Counted from the stretch's first letter, positions 8,841-17,951 are shown. The stretch: DNA of 64,000 nucleotides from an uncultured Deefgea sp. (GCF_947072475.1 NZ_CAMTIA010000011.1:1-64000), one strand, 5' to 3'. The notes: generated by a model not told the origin, from the letters alone. Numbers and translations are program-made.

Positions 8841-10295
8841 ATGATTTGTAAAAACGTTGAACCGAGCTTGTTGTGGCAGCACTTTGCCGTGTTGTGTGCT
8901 TATCCGCGACCATCGCATCATGAGGCGGCGTTGCGAGCGCAGATTCAAGCTTGGGCCAGTCAATTGGGCTTAAGTCATGAGCTCGATGCCGTTGGTAATT
9001 TACTGATTCGCAAGCCGGCTACGCCGGGGATGGAAAATCGTCTGGGCGTGGTGTTGCAAGGCCATTTGGATATGGTGGCGTTAAAAAACGAAGCCGTAGT
9101 GCATGATTTTTTGCGTGACCCGATTAAAACCTATATTGCCGATGGCTGGATGCATGCCGAGGGGACGACACTCGGGGCTGACAACGGGATTGGGGTGGCG
9201 GCGGCGTTAGCGGTGTTGGAAAGCCAAGATCTGGTCCATGGCCCGCTTGAGGTGTTGCTGACCATCGACGAAGAGTCGGGCATGAGCGGCGCGAAGGGCT
9301 TGCAGCCCAATTGCTTGCAAGGGCAGTTGCTGTTTAATTTAGATACTGAAGACTGGGGCGAGTTGTACGTTGGCTGTGCCGGTGGCATTGATGTCAGTGT
9401 GGGGCAAACTTTGCATCCCGAGCCGATGCCTGCGGGCTGGGTGGTGCGTGATCTGGCGTTAACCGGTCTGAAGGGCGGGCATTCTGGAGTTGATATTCAT
9501 CTTGAGCGGGGTAATGCCATCAAGCTCATGTCTCGTCTGCTGTTCCAAGCAATACCCCTATTTGATTTACGCTTAGTGAGTTTGCGTGGTGGTTCATTAC
9601 GCAATGCTTTACCGCGTGAAGCGTTTGCGCGGATTGCGATTCCGGCGTGTGATGCGGCGAATTTTGCGGCGTTTACTGCGCAATGCTTGGCCGAATGGCA
9701 GCAAGAGTTGCAAGCCGTTGAAAGCGATATTGCACTGCAGGTGGTCGATGGACAGGCCGAGCAGGTGCTTAGTCATGCAGATAGTGCCAAGGTGGTAAAT
9801 TTATTGATGGGCTTGCCGCATGGCATTCGTCGCTGGAGTAACGAGGTGGCGGGCGTGGTGGAAAGCTCGAATAATTTGGGGGTGGTGCAGTTTGATGGTC
9901 GACGTTTTGATGCGGTGTTAATGGTGCGCTCTTTAACCGAAACCGGCGTGACTGAATTGGTTCAAACCATTCGGGCGATTGCGCGCTTAGGTGGATTTGC
10001 GGTGGAAAGTAGCGGCGCTTACCCAGGCTGGGCGCCCAATCTGCAATCGCGGGCTTTAACGGTGCTGCAACAGACCTATCAAGCGTTGTATGGCTCAGCG
10101 CCCAAAGTGAAGGTGATTCATGCTGGTTTGGAATGCGGTTTGATTGGTAAAACGTATCCAGCAATAGATATGGTGTCATTTGGGCCGACGATACGCGGCG
10201 CGCATTCTCCGGATGAGCGCGTTGAGATGGCCTCGGTGACGCAATTTTGGGCTTTACTGACGGCCAGTTTGGCGGCGGTGCCAGTCAAAAACTAA
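8841..10295 (+). CDS. pepD: Aminoacyl-histidine dipeptidase (M20 family)
   Basis: Cytosolic non-specific dipeptidase that cleaves Xaa-His and other dipeptides using two metal ions. Metal and catalytic residues are visible in GHLDMV (about residue 77), TLGADNGIGVA (bridging aspartate), the EE pair in IDEESGMSGAKGL, and NLDTED. A late conserved histidine is in SFGPTIRGAHSPDE. The ATG at 8841 is preceded by GAGG at good spacing, so it is preferred to the TTG at 8829. Length of 484 residues is normal. A strong terminator follows. Confidence 0.93.
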   Translation: MICKNVEPSLLWQHFAVLCAYPRPSHHEAALRAQIQAWASQLGLSHELDAVGNLLIRKPATPGMENRLGVVLQGHLDMVALKNEAVVHDFLRDPIKTYIADGWMHAEGTTLGADNGIGVAAALAVLESQDLVHGPLEVLLTIDEESGMSGAKGLQPNCLQGQLLFNLDTEDWGELYVGCAGGIDVSVGQTLHPEPMPAGWVVRDLALTGLKGGHSGVDIHLERGNAIKLMSRLLFQAIPLFDLRLVSLRGGSLRNALPREAFARIAIPACDAANFAAFTAQCLAEWQQELQAVESDIALQVVDGQAEQVLSHADSAKVVNLLMGLPHGIRRWSNEVAGVVESSNNLGVVQFDGRRFDAVLMVRSLTETGVTELVQTIRAIARLGGFAVESSGAYPGWAPNLQSRALTVLQQTYQALYGSAPKVKVIHAGLECGLIGKTYPAIDMVSFGPTIRGAHSPDERVEMASVTQFWALLTASLAAVPVKN

Positions 10296-10317
10296 GCGAA
10301 TGTGGTGATTGAGACGC

Positions 10318-10345
10318 AAAACCCTGCAAATGAAGCAGGGTTTTT
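10318..10345 (+). terminator. Intrinsic terminator of pepD
   Basis: AAAACCCTGC, loop AAATGAA, GCAGGGTTTTT. The 10-bp stem and T run are typical. It also shows that the reading frame open from 10309 is not the true start of the following kinase. Confidence 0.92.
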
Positions 10346-10410
10346 GTTTTTCTGCGGCATGGGTATTACTGTATGGGGAATCGAACCCGGTTCATCGTAT
10401 CCTCTCCCCT

Positions 10411-12708
10411 ATGAAAAAATGGCCTAATTTAAGCAGTTGGCAACGTAATTGGCCGTGGGCCTTGGCATATTTGGCGATTGCATCGCTGCTGACCGCCGTC
10501 TTGGCTTACGCTTGGCAAGATTATCGTCAAGAATTATTTGTGCGTGAAGCGACGATGGCGCAAGACATGCTGTGGCAAGAGCAAGAAATCCGCGGCCGCT
10601 TGCAAAGCAATCAAAATGTTTTAGAAAATCTGGCGTATGGCTTGGCATCGGACAGTATGCAGCAGCTGGATTTTCAACGCCGCGCCGAAGCGCTGATGAA
10701 GTCCAATCCAGAAATCGTCAATATCGAGTGGGTGAATGCCAAAGGCCAACGGGGGGATGGCTTTCCCAATTTTGAACGTCGACCTGATAGCTTAGTTTCA
10801 CTCAGTGATTCATTACTCACCGAGGTGATTGATGGTGCCGCGACCTTGGGTTATCCGATGGTGAGTAATGTGATTTGGCGTAATTCACCGCAAATGGTGC
10901 ATGTGGTGCCGTTTTTTCATCAAACTGAATATCAAGGTGCGGTACTGGCGGTTTATGATTTGTCGATTTTATTATTGCAGCGTGTGCCGTGGTGGATGGT
11001 GCAGCGCTATCAATTGCAATTAGTCGATAGTAATAATCAAGTGATTGCGCCCAATCGCTATCATTCGCGTTTAACAGGCAAGGATATTCGTGAAGTGCCA
11101 TTTGGCGGGGCGAGCCAGCAAAACTTACGTTTATTGGCTAGGTCTGTTGATCCGGTGGCGAAGCAGTCTAATTTTTGGTTGATTGGCTTAATTACAGCGC
11201 TGTTATTATTACTGCTATGGTCGCTGAAAATGCTGCGTTTACGGATGCGTGAAAGGCAATATGCCGAGTATGCGCTGCGTGATGAGATCTTATTTCGCTC
11301 GGCGATGGAAACCTCGCTAGTCACTGGCTTACGTGCGATGGATACAGAGGGCAAGCTGAGCTATGTGAATCGGGCGTTTGCCAATATGGTGGGTTGGTCT
11401 GAGGCGGAGTTAATTGGCGCTAAGCCGCCGATGGTGTTTTGGCCACCGGAATGTTTGGACGCATGTGCTAATGCCTATCAGGCGATTTTGCGGGGTGAAT
11501 GTCCGGCCAATGGTTTTGAATTGCGCTTTATGCGTAATGATGGCGAGCGCTTTGATGTGCGCTTGTATTCGTCCAAATTAGTCGATAGTCACGGGGTTCA
11601 TCGTGGCTGGATGGCGTCCATGTATGACGTGACTGAGCTCAAGCAAGAGCGTGAAGCGCTGGCGAGCTCGCGTCAGCAATTGCGAACGGTGTTGGCGGGG
11701 TTAGAGGTGGCCGTGTCGGTGACCGATATTGAGACCGGGGTATTGCTGTATCGCAATCGTTTGCATAGCAAGACTTTTGCAATTCCAAAAGACGCCGAAG
11801 CGTATTGTTTAACGCGCTGGTTGACTGATTCAGCAAACCACGATGGGGTCTTTGAAAGCGTTGATATGCACACTGGGCGGACTTATCAAATTGAGCAGCG
11901 TAAAGTCGACTGGGTGAATAATCGCAGCGCCATTTTGGAAATCTGTACCGATATTACGGCAAGGCAACAAGCACAAGAGGCGGCCCGCACGCGCAACGAT
12001 CAATTGCAACACACGGCCCGGCTAGTCAATATGGGCGAATTGGCGTCGAGTTTGGCGCATGAACTCAATCAGCCATTGGCAGCGATCGCCAGCTATAGCG
12101 CGGCCTGTGAGACCATGTTGTATAAAACCGATCCCCCATTGGCTAAAGTGCAAGAAACCTTGGTCAAAATGACGGCACAAGCGCGTAGAGCTGGGCAGAT
12201 TATTCGGGGCATTCGGCAGTTTGTCGTCAAACGTGCACCAACCCGAGAGTTGTGCATTTTGAATGATTTGGTCAGCGTGCCAGTGCAATTATTGGGCCCC
12301 ATGGTGCAAAAAATGAAGGCCAGAATTGTGCTCGATATTCCGAGTGACTTACCCAGTTTTCAGGGCGACCCGGTGATGCTGGAGCAAGTGCTGCTTAATT
12401 TGATTAAAAATGGGATCGAGTCAATGAGCGAAACGCCGATTGGCGAGCGACAAATTATCGTCAGTGCGAGCTTTAGCGCCGATACCTTAAAGGTTACCGT
12501 CGCCGATCAAGGCAGCGGCTTGGCCGATCCGGCCCAATTATTTCAACCGTTTTATAGTACCAAGTCCGAAGGCATGGGCATGGGCTTGAATATTTGCCGC
12601 TCAGTGATTGAGCAACATCGCGGCCATTTGTGGGCCGAACCTAATCCCGGTGGCGGAACTCGAATGCGGTTTCGCCTACCTTTTAATGTGAGTGAGGAAA
12701 TATCATGA
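10411..12708 (+). CDS. PAS-containing sensor histidine kinase (FixL/DctB type)
   Basis: Membrane sensor kinase of 765 residues. A transmembrane segment near 17-35 and a second near 255-278 enclose a periplasmic sensing region. A PAS domain (about 290-410, YVNRAFANMVGW) and a weaker PAS-like region (about 415-525) follow. The phosphorylated histidine is H550 in SLAHELNQPLAA; the ATP-binding domain shows NLIKNGIESM and the glycine box GMGMGLNICRS. The ATG at 10411 is chosen because the longer frame starts inside the pepD terminator. It overlaps the response-regulator gene (ATGA). The ligand is unknown; the next operon suggests a sugar or its product (inference). Confidence 0.9.
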   Translation: MKKWPNLSSWQRNWPWALAYLAIASLLTAVLAYAWQDYRQELFVREATMAQDMLWQEQEIRGRLQSNQNVLENLAYGLASDSMQQLDFQRRAEALMKSNPEIVNIEWVNAKGQRGDGFPNFERRPDSLVSLSDSLLTEVIDGAATLGYPMVSNVIWRNSPQMVHVVPFFHQTEYQGAVLAVYDLSILLLQRVPWWMVQRYQLQLVDSNNQVIAPNRYHSRLTGKDIREVPFGGASQQNLRLLARSVDPVAKQSNFWLIGLITALLLLLLWSLKMLRLRMRERQYAEYALRDEILFRSAMETSLVTGLRAMDTEGKLSYVNRAFANMVGWSEAELIGAKPPMVFWPPECLDACANAYQAILRGECPANGFELRFMRNDGERFDVRLYSSKLVDSHGVHRGWMASMYDVTELKQEREALASSRQQLRTVLAGLEVAVSVTDIETGVLLYRNRLHSKTFAIPKDAEAYCLTRWLTDSANHDGVFESVDMHTGRTYQIEQRKVDWVNNRSAILEICTDITARQQAQEAARTRNDQLQHTARLVNMGELASSLAHELNQPLAAIASYSAACETMLYKTDPPLAKVQETLVKMTAQARRAGQIIRGIRQFVVKRAPTRELCILNDLVSVPVQLLGPMVQKMKARIVLDIPSDLPSFQGDPVMLEQVLLNLIKNGIESMSETPIGERQIIVSASFSADTLKVTVADQGSGLADPAQLFQPFYSTKSEGMGMGLNICRSVIEQHRGHLWAEPNPGGGTRMRFRLPFNVSEEIS

Positions 12709-13355
12709 AGCCTGTTTTGACGAGCAAAGCGGCCATTCGAACCGTGGCGGTGATTGATGATGATGAAGCGGTACGCGATTCATTGGCTTTATTACTAGAA
12801 ACGCACGATTGCCCGGTGGTGACGTATGCGTCGGCCGAAGCTTTTTTGGATGAGGGCGATGCGAGTCGTTTTGCTTGCTTGATTGTCGATGTGCGTATGG
12901 ACGGAATGAGTGGGCTAGAGCTGTTTGCCGAGCTGCGCGAAGGCAGTTATTTGCCGCCGGTTATTTTTTTAACCGGGCATGGTGATGTGCCGATGGCGGT
13001 GAATGCACTCAAAGATGGTGCCAGTGATTTTATGGAAAAACCCTGTGATCAAGACTTGTTGTTGACGCGGGTACAAGCGTGTTTGAGTGAAGATCAGCAG
13101 CGCCGTGGTAATGCACAGCACCAACAAAAAGTAGTGGAATTGCTGGCCGATTTAACGCCACGCGAGCGCGAAGTGCTGCAAGAAATCTTATTGGGCAAGC
13201 TCAATAAACAGATCGCTGATCGATTAGATATCAGTACTAAAACGGTTGAAGTACATCGGGCGCGAATTTTCACCAAAATGCATGTGCATTCGGCGATGGA
13301 GTTGGCCGCCATGCTCAAAGAAGTGCCTGCTAGTGATTGGTTTGCTAAGCTGTAA
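12705..13355 (+). CDS. FixJ-family response regulator
   Basis: DNA-binding partner of the upstream kinase, translationally coupled to it. The receiver domain (about 12-125) has the acidic pair in IDDDEA, the phosphoacceptor D62 in LIVDVRM, the threonine in FLTGHG and the lysine in MEKPCD. The C-terminal LuxR-type helix-turn-helix (about 145-205) reads LTPREREVLQEIL then NKQIADRLDISTKTVEVH. Likely target: the three-half-site operator at 13423-13463 before gtsA (inference from position). Confidence 0.92.
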   Translation: MKPVLTSKAAIRTVAVIDDDEAVRDSLALLLETHDCPVVTYASAEAFLDEGDASRFACLIVDVRMDGMSGLELFAELREGSYLPPVIFLTGHGDVPMAVNALKDGASDFMEKPCDQDLLLTRVQACLSEDQQRRGNAQHQQKVVELLADLTPREREVLQEILLGKLNKQIADRLDISTKTVEVHRARIFTKMHVHSAMELAAMLKEVPASDWFAKL

Positions 13356-13374
13356 AAGCTTTTTGTCAGCAAAC

Positions 13375-13410
13375 AATGCCGTTCATGTATTTAGTGGACG
13401 GCATTTTTTA
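13375..13410 (+). terminator. Terminator after the response regulator
   Basis: AATGCCGTTCA pairs with TGGACGGCATT (one T-G pair) around a 9-base loop, followed by a T run. It separates the regulatory genes from the transporter operon. Confidence 0.9.
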
Positions 13411-13422
13411 CGTCTGAATGTA

Positions 13423-13463
13423 AGGTATTCACCCTAGGTTGAATACCTGTCCGGTGATTACCT
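13423..13463. promoter_or_regulatory. Three half-site operator upstream of gtsA
   Basis: AGGTATTCA (13423-13431) and its inverted copy TGAATACCT (13440-13448) form a near-perfect 26-bp palindrome. A third, inverted copy GGTGATTACCT lies at 13453-13463. The half-site consensus is AGGTAWTCAmC. The third copy is centred about 40 bases before the likely start point, where class II activators bind, and the promoter has no good -35 box. Binding by the adjacent FixJ-type regulator is inference. Confidence 0.6.
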
Positions 13464-13477
13464 GATTTTTATCAGTA

Positions 13478-13501
13478 TGTAGTTACTATATTCTGACTAC
13501 A
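13478..13501. promoter_or_regulatory. TGTAGT-N12-ACTACA inverted repeat at the gtsA promoter
   Basis: Perfect 6-bp arms around 12 bases that contain the likely -10 box (TATATT at 13487-13492, or TATTCT two bases later). A protein bound here would cover the promoter, so repression is likely (inference). Related sites occur at 22016-22039 and 50452-50476. Confidence 0.55.
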
Positions 13502-13554
13502 ACCGAAGGCAGGACTGCACTCGGCAAAATTAAAATCATCTGGAGATTACGATA

Positions 13555-14799
13555 ATGCGTCTTACCAAGTTGGGTTTGCTGGTTGCAGGAATGGGCATTG
13601 CGTTCGCAGCACAGGCTGCTGAAGTCGAGGTCTTGCATTATTGGACTTCAGGCGGTGAAGCCAAGTCAGTGGCTGAATTAAAAAAAATGATGGAAGCCAA
13701 AGGTTACACCTGGAAAGATTTTGCCGTGGCCGGTGGCGGTGGTGAAAACGCCATGACGGCGCTCAAAACGCGCGTGGTTTCTGGTAACCCACCAGCGGCA
13801 GCACAAATTAAAGGGCCTTCGATTCAAGAGTGGGGCGCTGAAGGGGTGCTGGCTTCAATTGATGACGTGGCGAAAAAAGGTGGCTGGGATAAATTATTGC
13901 CACCGGTGGTCTCCAGCGTCGTGAAATACAAAGGTCAATACGTTGCCGCGCCAGTGAATGTGCATCGGGTGAATTGGCTGTGGGTGAATCCAGAATTATT
14001 GAAAAAAGCCAATGCCAAAGTGCCAACAACTTGGGATGAGTTTTTTGTAACCGCTGCGGCATTACAAAAAATTGGCGTTCAGCCAGTGGCGTATGGTGGC
14101 CAACCTTGGCAAGACAGCACTGTATTTGAAACCGTTGCTTTAGGTGTGGGTGGTGCTGATTTTTATAAAAAAGCCTTTGTACAACTTGATCAAGGTACTT
14201 TAAGCGGCCCAACGATGATTAAGGCCTTGGAAACGTATAAAAAAATCAAACCTTTTACCGACAAAAATAGCTCAGGCCGTGAATGGAATTTAGCCACCAG
14301 CATGGTGATTAATGGCAAAGCCGGTATGCAGTTTATGGGCGACTGGGCCAAGGGCGAGTTTATGGCGGCAGGTAAAGTACCGGGCAAAGACTTCCTGTGC
14401 GTAGCCGCACCGGGTACTGCCAATGCGTACACCTTTAATATTGATAGTTTTGCGATGTTTAAATTGAAAAACAAAGAGGCTGAAAAAGGGCAGCAAGCAT
14501 TAGCCGCAACGTTGATGAGCCCAGAGTTTCAAGAGCTATTTAACTTAAACAAAGGCTCAATTCCTGCTCGTTTGGGCGTGAATATGAGCAAGTTTGATCT
14601 GTGTGGTCAAAAGTCAGCTGAAGACTTCAAGATGGCATCGACTAAAGGCACTTTGATTCCATCGTGGGCACATGGCATGGCGATGAAGTCAGCAACGCAA
14701 GGCGCCATGTTTGATGTGGTAACGCAGTTCTGGAATGACGACAAAATGAGCGCGAAAGACGCGGCAGTCAAAATCGCTAAAGCAGCGAAAACCATGTAA
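13555..14799 (+). CDS. gtsA: Sugar ABC transporter substrate-binding protein, GtsA-like
   Basis: Periplasmic binding protein of a glucose/mannose-type importer. Residues 1-22 form a signal peptide (cleavage after AQA). The mature start VEVLHYWTSGGEAKSV and the block KDFAVAGGGGENAMTALK strongly resemble Pseudomonas GtsA, which binds glucose. Length of 414 residues fits the extracellular solute-binding family 1. TGGAG lies 9 bases before the ATG. A long stem-loop after the stop probably stabilises this part of the message, giving more binding protein than permease (inference). The exact sugar is not proven. Confidence 0.85.
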   Translation: MRLTKLGLLVAGMGIAFAAQAAEVEVLHYWTSGGEAKSVAELKKMMEAKGYTWKDFAVAGGGGENAMTALKTRVVSGNPPAAAQIKGPSIQEWGAEGVLASIDDVAKKGGWDKLLPPVVSSVVKYKGQYVAAPVNVHRVNWLWVNPELLKKANAKVPTTWDEFFVTAAALQKIGVQPVAYGGQPWQDSTVFETVALGVGGADFYKKAFVQLDQGTLSGPTMIKALETYKKIKPFTDKNSSGREWNLATSMVINGKAGMQFMGDWAKGEFMAAGKVPGKDFLCVAAPGTANAYTFNIDSFAMFKLKNKEAEKGQQALAATLMSPEFQELFNLNKGSIPARLGVNMSKFDLCGQKSAEDFKMASTKGTLIPSWAHGMAMKSATQGAMFDVVTQFWNDDKMSAKDAAVKIAKAAKTM

Positions 14800-14808
14800 T
14801 TTCCTCTA

Positions 14809-14857
14809 GGGTATATGGATGAGGACATTTAAATAAAATAGCTCCATTCATATACCC
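14809..14857 (+). other. Stem-loop between gtsA and gtsB
   Basis: GGGTATATG (14809-14817) pairs with CATATACCC (14849-14857), extended by weaker pairs. There is no T run. Such hairpins after binding-protein genes usually protect the upstream message from 3' decay. Confidence 0.6.
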
Positions 14858-14891
14858 ATCTATTTATCTTTGCTTTTGCGGAGAATCCAAT

Positions 14892-15791
14892 ATGACGATG
14901 CCTGTCCGTACGGCCCAATATGGGTTTGCGGAGCGCTGGCTGCCGCGCCTCGTTTTAGCCCCGTCGTTTGTTCTGACCCTAGTTTTTTTATATGGCTTTA
15001 TTGTCTGGAATGGCTATTTGTCATTCACCACCTCGCGCATGCTGCCCAATTATGAATGGGCCGGTTTAGCGCAATACATCACCTTATTTGACAATGAGCG
15101 CTGGTGGGTTGCAGTGCGTAATTTAGTGATTTTTGCGGTGCTATTTATTGGCGGTGCAATGGGCATCGGGGTTGTATTGGCCATTTTATTGGATCAAAAA
15201 ATCCGTTTTGAAGGTGCCATTCGCACGATTTATCTTTACCCCATGGCCTTGTCTTTCATTGTGACCGGCACGGCGTGGAAATGGATTTTGAATCCCGGCT
15301 TAGGGATAGAAAAATTAATGCATGACTGGGGCTTTACCCAGTTCACGTTTGATTGGTTAGTTAATTCCGAAATGTCGATTTATACCGTGGTGCTGGCCGG
15401 ATTATGGCAATCATCGGGGTTTGTGATGGCGCTGTTTTTAGCCGGTTTGCGTGGGGTGGATGATTCGATTATTAAAGCCGCGCAAATTGATGGCGCGAGC
15501 TTGCCACGAATTTATTGGAAAATCGTGTTACCGGCATTGCGCCCGGTGGTGTTTTCCACCTTGATGGTGCTCTCACACATTGCGATTAAAAGCTTTGATT
15601 TGATTATGGCGTTAACCGGCGGCGGCCCAGGCTATTCATCGGATTTGCCGGCAACCTTTATGTATTCAATGGCCTTTACACGCGGACAAATGGGGGTGGG
15701 TGCGGCCAGCGCGATGATGATGCTGATGGCGGTAGCAGCGATTGTGGTGCCGTATTTGTATTCAGAGCTGAGGAAAGACGGTAATGGTTAA
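14892..15791 (+). CDS. gtsB: Sugar ABC transporter permease, MalF/GtsB-like
   Basis: Inner-membrane permease of 299 residues with six predicted membrane segments, the first at LVLAPSFVLTLVFLYGFIVW. The EAA loop that contacts the ATPase is near residues 195-215 (IKAAQIDGASLPRIYWKI). GGAGA precedes the ATG. It pairs with the second permease to form the channel for the GtsA substrate. A 162-base repeat-bearing spacer separates it from gtsC, which is unusual inside such an operon. Confidence 0.88.
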   Translation: MTMPVRTAQYGFAERWLPRLVLAPSFVLTLVFLYGFIVWNGYLSFTTSRMLPNYEWAGLAQYITLFDNERWWVAVRNLVIFAVLFIGGAMGIGVVLAILLDQKIRFEGAIRTIYLYPMALSFIVTGTAWKWILNPGLGIEKLMHDWGFTQFTFDWLVNSEMSIYTVVLAGLWQSSGFVMALFLAGLRGVDDSIIKAAQIDGASLPRIYWKIVLPALRPVVFSTLMVLSHIAIKSFDLIMALTGGGPGYSSDLPATFMYSMAFTRGQMGVGAASAMMMLMAVAAIVVPYLYSELRKDGNG

Positions 15792-15953
15792 TGTCCTATC
15801 ACAAGATATAAAAACAACGGCGAACGCAGAGACGCAGAGACGCAGAGGAACGACTTTGAGTATGAACTTAGCTCAAATCTGTACGATGCCATCTGATGTT
15901 TTTCTCCGCGTCTCTGCGCCTCTGCGTCGGGTTTGCGTATCAGGGAGAATGGT
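15792..15953. repeat. Inverted CGCAGAGA repeat inserted between gtsB and gtsC
   Basis: Left arm 15824-15847 (three runs of CGCAGAG) and right arm 15904-15927 pair over 24 bases with two mismatches. The loop of about 56 bases has no gene. A single related copy lies at 57308-57332. The element separates two genes normally a few bases apart, so it looks like a small mobile or amplified repeat. Confidence 0.65.
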
Positions 15954-16808
15954 ATGAACCAAGAACGTTTTTGGCGGGGTTTGGTGTATGCCGCGCTGGT
16001 GTTTGCCGCGCTGTATTACTTGATTCCGCTGTATGTGATGCTGACAACGTCGGTGAAAGACATGGAAGAAATTCGCACAGGCAACTTATTGTCCTTCCCG
16101 CAAAACATTGGCTTTGCCGCATGGGGCAAGGCGTGGAGTTCGGCGTGTACTGGGGTTTCTTGTGATGGTCTATCAGGCTATTTTTTGAACTCAGTCAAAA
16201 TGGTGATTCCTGCGGTGTTGATTTCAACGACGTTGGGCGCGATTAACGGCTATGTGTTGTCGAAATGGCGTTTTCCGGGCTCCAATATTGTGTTTGCGAT
16301 GATTTTATTTGGGGTGTTTATGCCATTTCAGGTCTTGCTGCTACCGATGGCGCAAACCTTAGGTTGGCTAGGCATTGCCAGCACCACCACCGGCTTGGTC
16401 TTTGTGCATGTGGTGTGTGGTTTAGCCTCAACCACGCTGTTTTTCCGCAATTACTATGTGGGCATTCCCGATGAGCTGATTAAAGCGGCGCGGCTCGATG
16501 GCGCTGGGTTTTGGCGGATTTTTTGGCGAATTATTATCCCTATGTCGACGCCGATTATTATGGTGACGTTGATCTGGCAATTTACCAATATTTGGAATGA
16601 TTTCTTATTTGGTGTGGTTTTCTCCGCCGGAGATAGTCAGCCGATTACCGTGGGTTTGAATAATATGGCCAATACCTCGACCAATGTGAAGGAATACAAC
16701 GTCGATATGGCTGCAGCACTGATTGCGGCGCTACCAACGATTGCGGTGTATGTGTTTTGCGGCAAGTATTTTGTGAAAGGTTTGTCGGCAGGTGCGGTCA
16801 AAGGTTAA
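15954..16808 (+). CDS. gtsC: Sugar ABC transporter permease, MalG/GtsC-like
   Basis: Second permease of the importer, 284 residues from the ATG at 15954, which has AGGGAGA in front. Hydrophobic segments begin at LVYAALVFAALYYLIPLYV. The EAA motif reads IKAARLDGAGFWRIFWRI near residues 180-197. The insert WSSACTGVSCDGLSGYF after the first segment is typical of the GtsC group. An upstream in-frame TTG at 15933 lies within the repeat and is not used. Confidence 0.88.
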   Translation: MNQERFWRGLVYAALVFAALYYLIPLYVMLTTSVKDMEEIRTGNLLSFPQNIGFAAWGKAWSSACTGVSCDGLSGYFLNSVKMVIPAVLISTTLGAINGYVLSKWRFPGSNIVFAMILFGVFMPFQVLLLPMAQTLGWLGIASTTTGLVFVHVVCGLASTTLFFRNYYVGIPDELIKAARLDGAGFWRIFWRIIIPMSTPIIMVTLIWQFTNIWNDFLFGVVFSAGDSQPITVGLNNMANTSTNVKEYNVDMAAALIAALPTIAVYVFCGKYFVKGLSAGAVKG

Positions 16809-16851
16809 GTCAAGTGATGACTTGGCTTACTCAATCAATTTGGAGAATGCA

Positions 16852-17940
16852 ATGGGTGCTTTAGCCATTAAAAATGTCACCAAGACATTTGGTGATACGC
16901 AAATTTTAAAAGGCATCAATATTGATATTGAGTCCGGTGAGTTTTTGATTTTGGTTGGCCCATCCGGTTGTGGTAAATCGACCTTGATGAATATTATTGC
17001 GGGACTAGAAAGCCCAACGACGGGTGAGGTTTGTATTGCGGATCGTGCCGTCACCAATGTAGCGCCAAAAGATCGCGACATCGCGATGGTGTTTCAAAGT
17101 TATGCCTTATATCCAACCATGACGGTTCGACAAAATATTGCTTTTGGCTTAGAAACGCGCGGCATTGCGAAGGCGGAGCAAAATGAAATCATTGCTCGCG
17201 TTGCCAAAATGCTGCAAATGGATCATTTGCTTGAGCGCAAACCGGCGGCTTTGTCGGGTGGACAACGGCAACGTGTGGCGATGGGCCGCGCATTAGCCCG
17301 TAATCCCAAGCTATTTTTATTTGATGAGCCGCTATCGAATTTGGATGCCAAATTGCGCGTTGAAATGCGCGTTGAAATCAAGCAATTGCACCAGCGCCTG
17401 AAAACGACGATTGTGTATGTGACGCACGATCAGATTGAAGCGATGACTTTGGGCGACAAAATCGCCGTCATGAAAGACGGTGTGATTCAACAATTTGGCC
17501 GCCCACAAGATATTTATGAGAACCCAGCGAATCTTTTTGTGGCGAGTTTTATTGGTTCACCCTCAATGAATTTTATTCCCTGCCATTTAATTGAGCATGA
17601 CGGCGAGTTGGGAGTTTCTTTGCAAGGGATGGCGAGCCCATATTTTATTAGCTTGGCGGGACGGCCTAATTTGCGTGCGCGTTTGGGTGAAAAAATCACC
17701 CTAGGGATCCGGCCAGAACAACTGGATGTGGCTGAGGCGCAATCGAGTGCGCTGGAGTGCAAGGTGAAAATCACCGAGCCGACGGGGCCTGATACGATGG
17801 TGTATACCGAAGTCAATGGCGTTGAAGTGATTGCTCGCGTGCATCCACGACTAGTGCCCCCTACAGGGCAGAGTATTAAGCTGGTGCTGGATATGAAAAA
17901 AGTGGTGTTATTCGATCCGGTGACGGAGAGTAGAATTTAA
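16852..17940 (+). CDS. gtsD: Sugar ABC transporter ATPase, MalK/UgpC/GtsD-like
   Basis: Cytoplasmic ATPase energising GtsABC uptake; 362 residues. Walker A is GPSGCGKST (about 36-44), the Q-loop is in MVFQSYALYP, the signature is LSGGQRQR, Walker B is LFLFDEPLSNLDA and the switch histidine is in VTHDQIEAM. A TOBE/OB regulatory domain fills residues 240-360. TGGAGA precedes the ATG at 16852; the frame opens earlier inside gtsC but that start lacks a ribosome site. A strong terminator follows. Confidence 0.93.
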   Translation: MGALAIKNVTKTFGDTQILKGINIDIESGEFLILVGPSGCGKSTLMNIIAGLESPTTGEVCIADRAVTNVAPKDRDIAMVFQSYALYPTMTVRQNIAFGLETRGIAKAEQNEIIARVAKMLQMDHLLERKPAALSGGQRQRVAMGRALARNPKLFLFDEPLSNLDAKLRVEMRVEIKQLHQRLKTTIVYVTHDQIEAMTLGDKIAVMKDGVIQQFGRPQDIYENPANLFVASFIGSPSMNFIPCHLIEHDGELGVSLQGMASPYFISLAGRPNLRARLGEKITLGIRPEQLDVAEAQSSALECKVKITEPTGPDTMVYTEVNGVEVIARVHPRLVPPTGQSIKLVLDMKKVVLFDPVTESRI

Positions 17941-17951
17941 ACGCAGCACGG

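Noticed and set aside
8683..8913. 76-codon minus-strand frame at the pepD start
   Set aside because: It overlaps the start of pepD on the opposite strand, is rich in Ser/Gln/Thr, and has no family resemblance.
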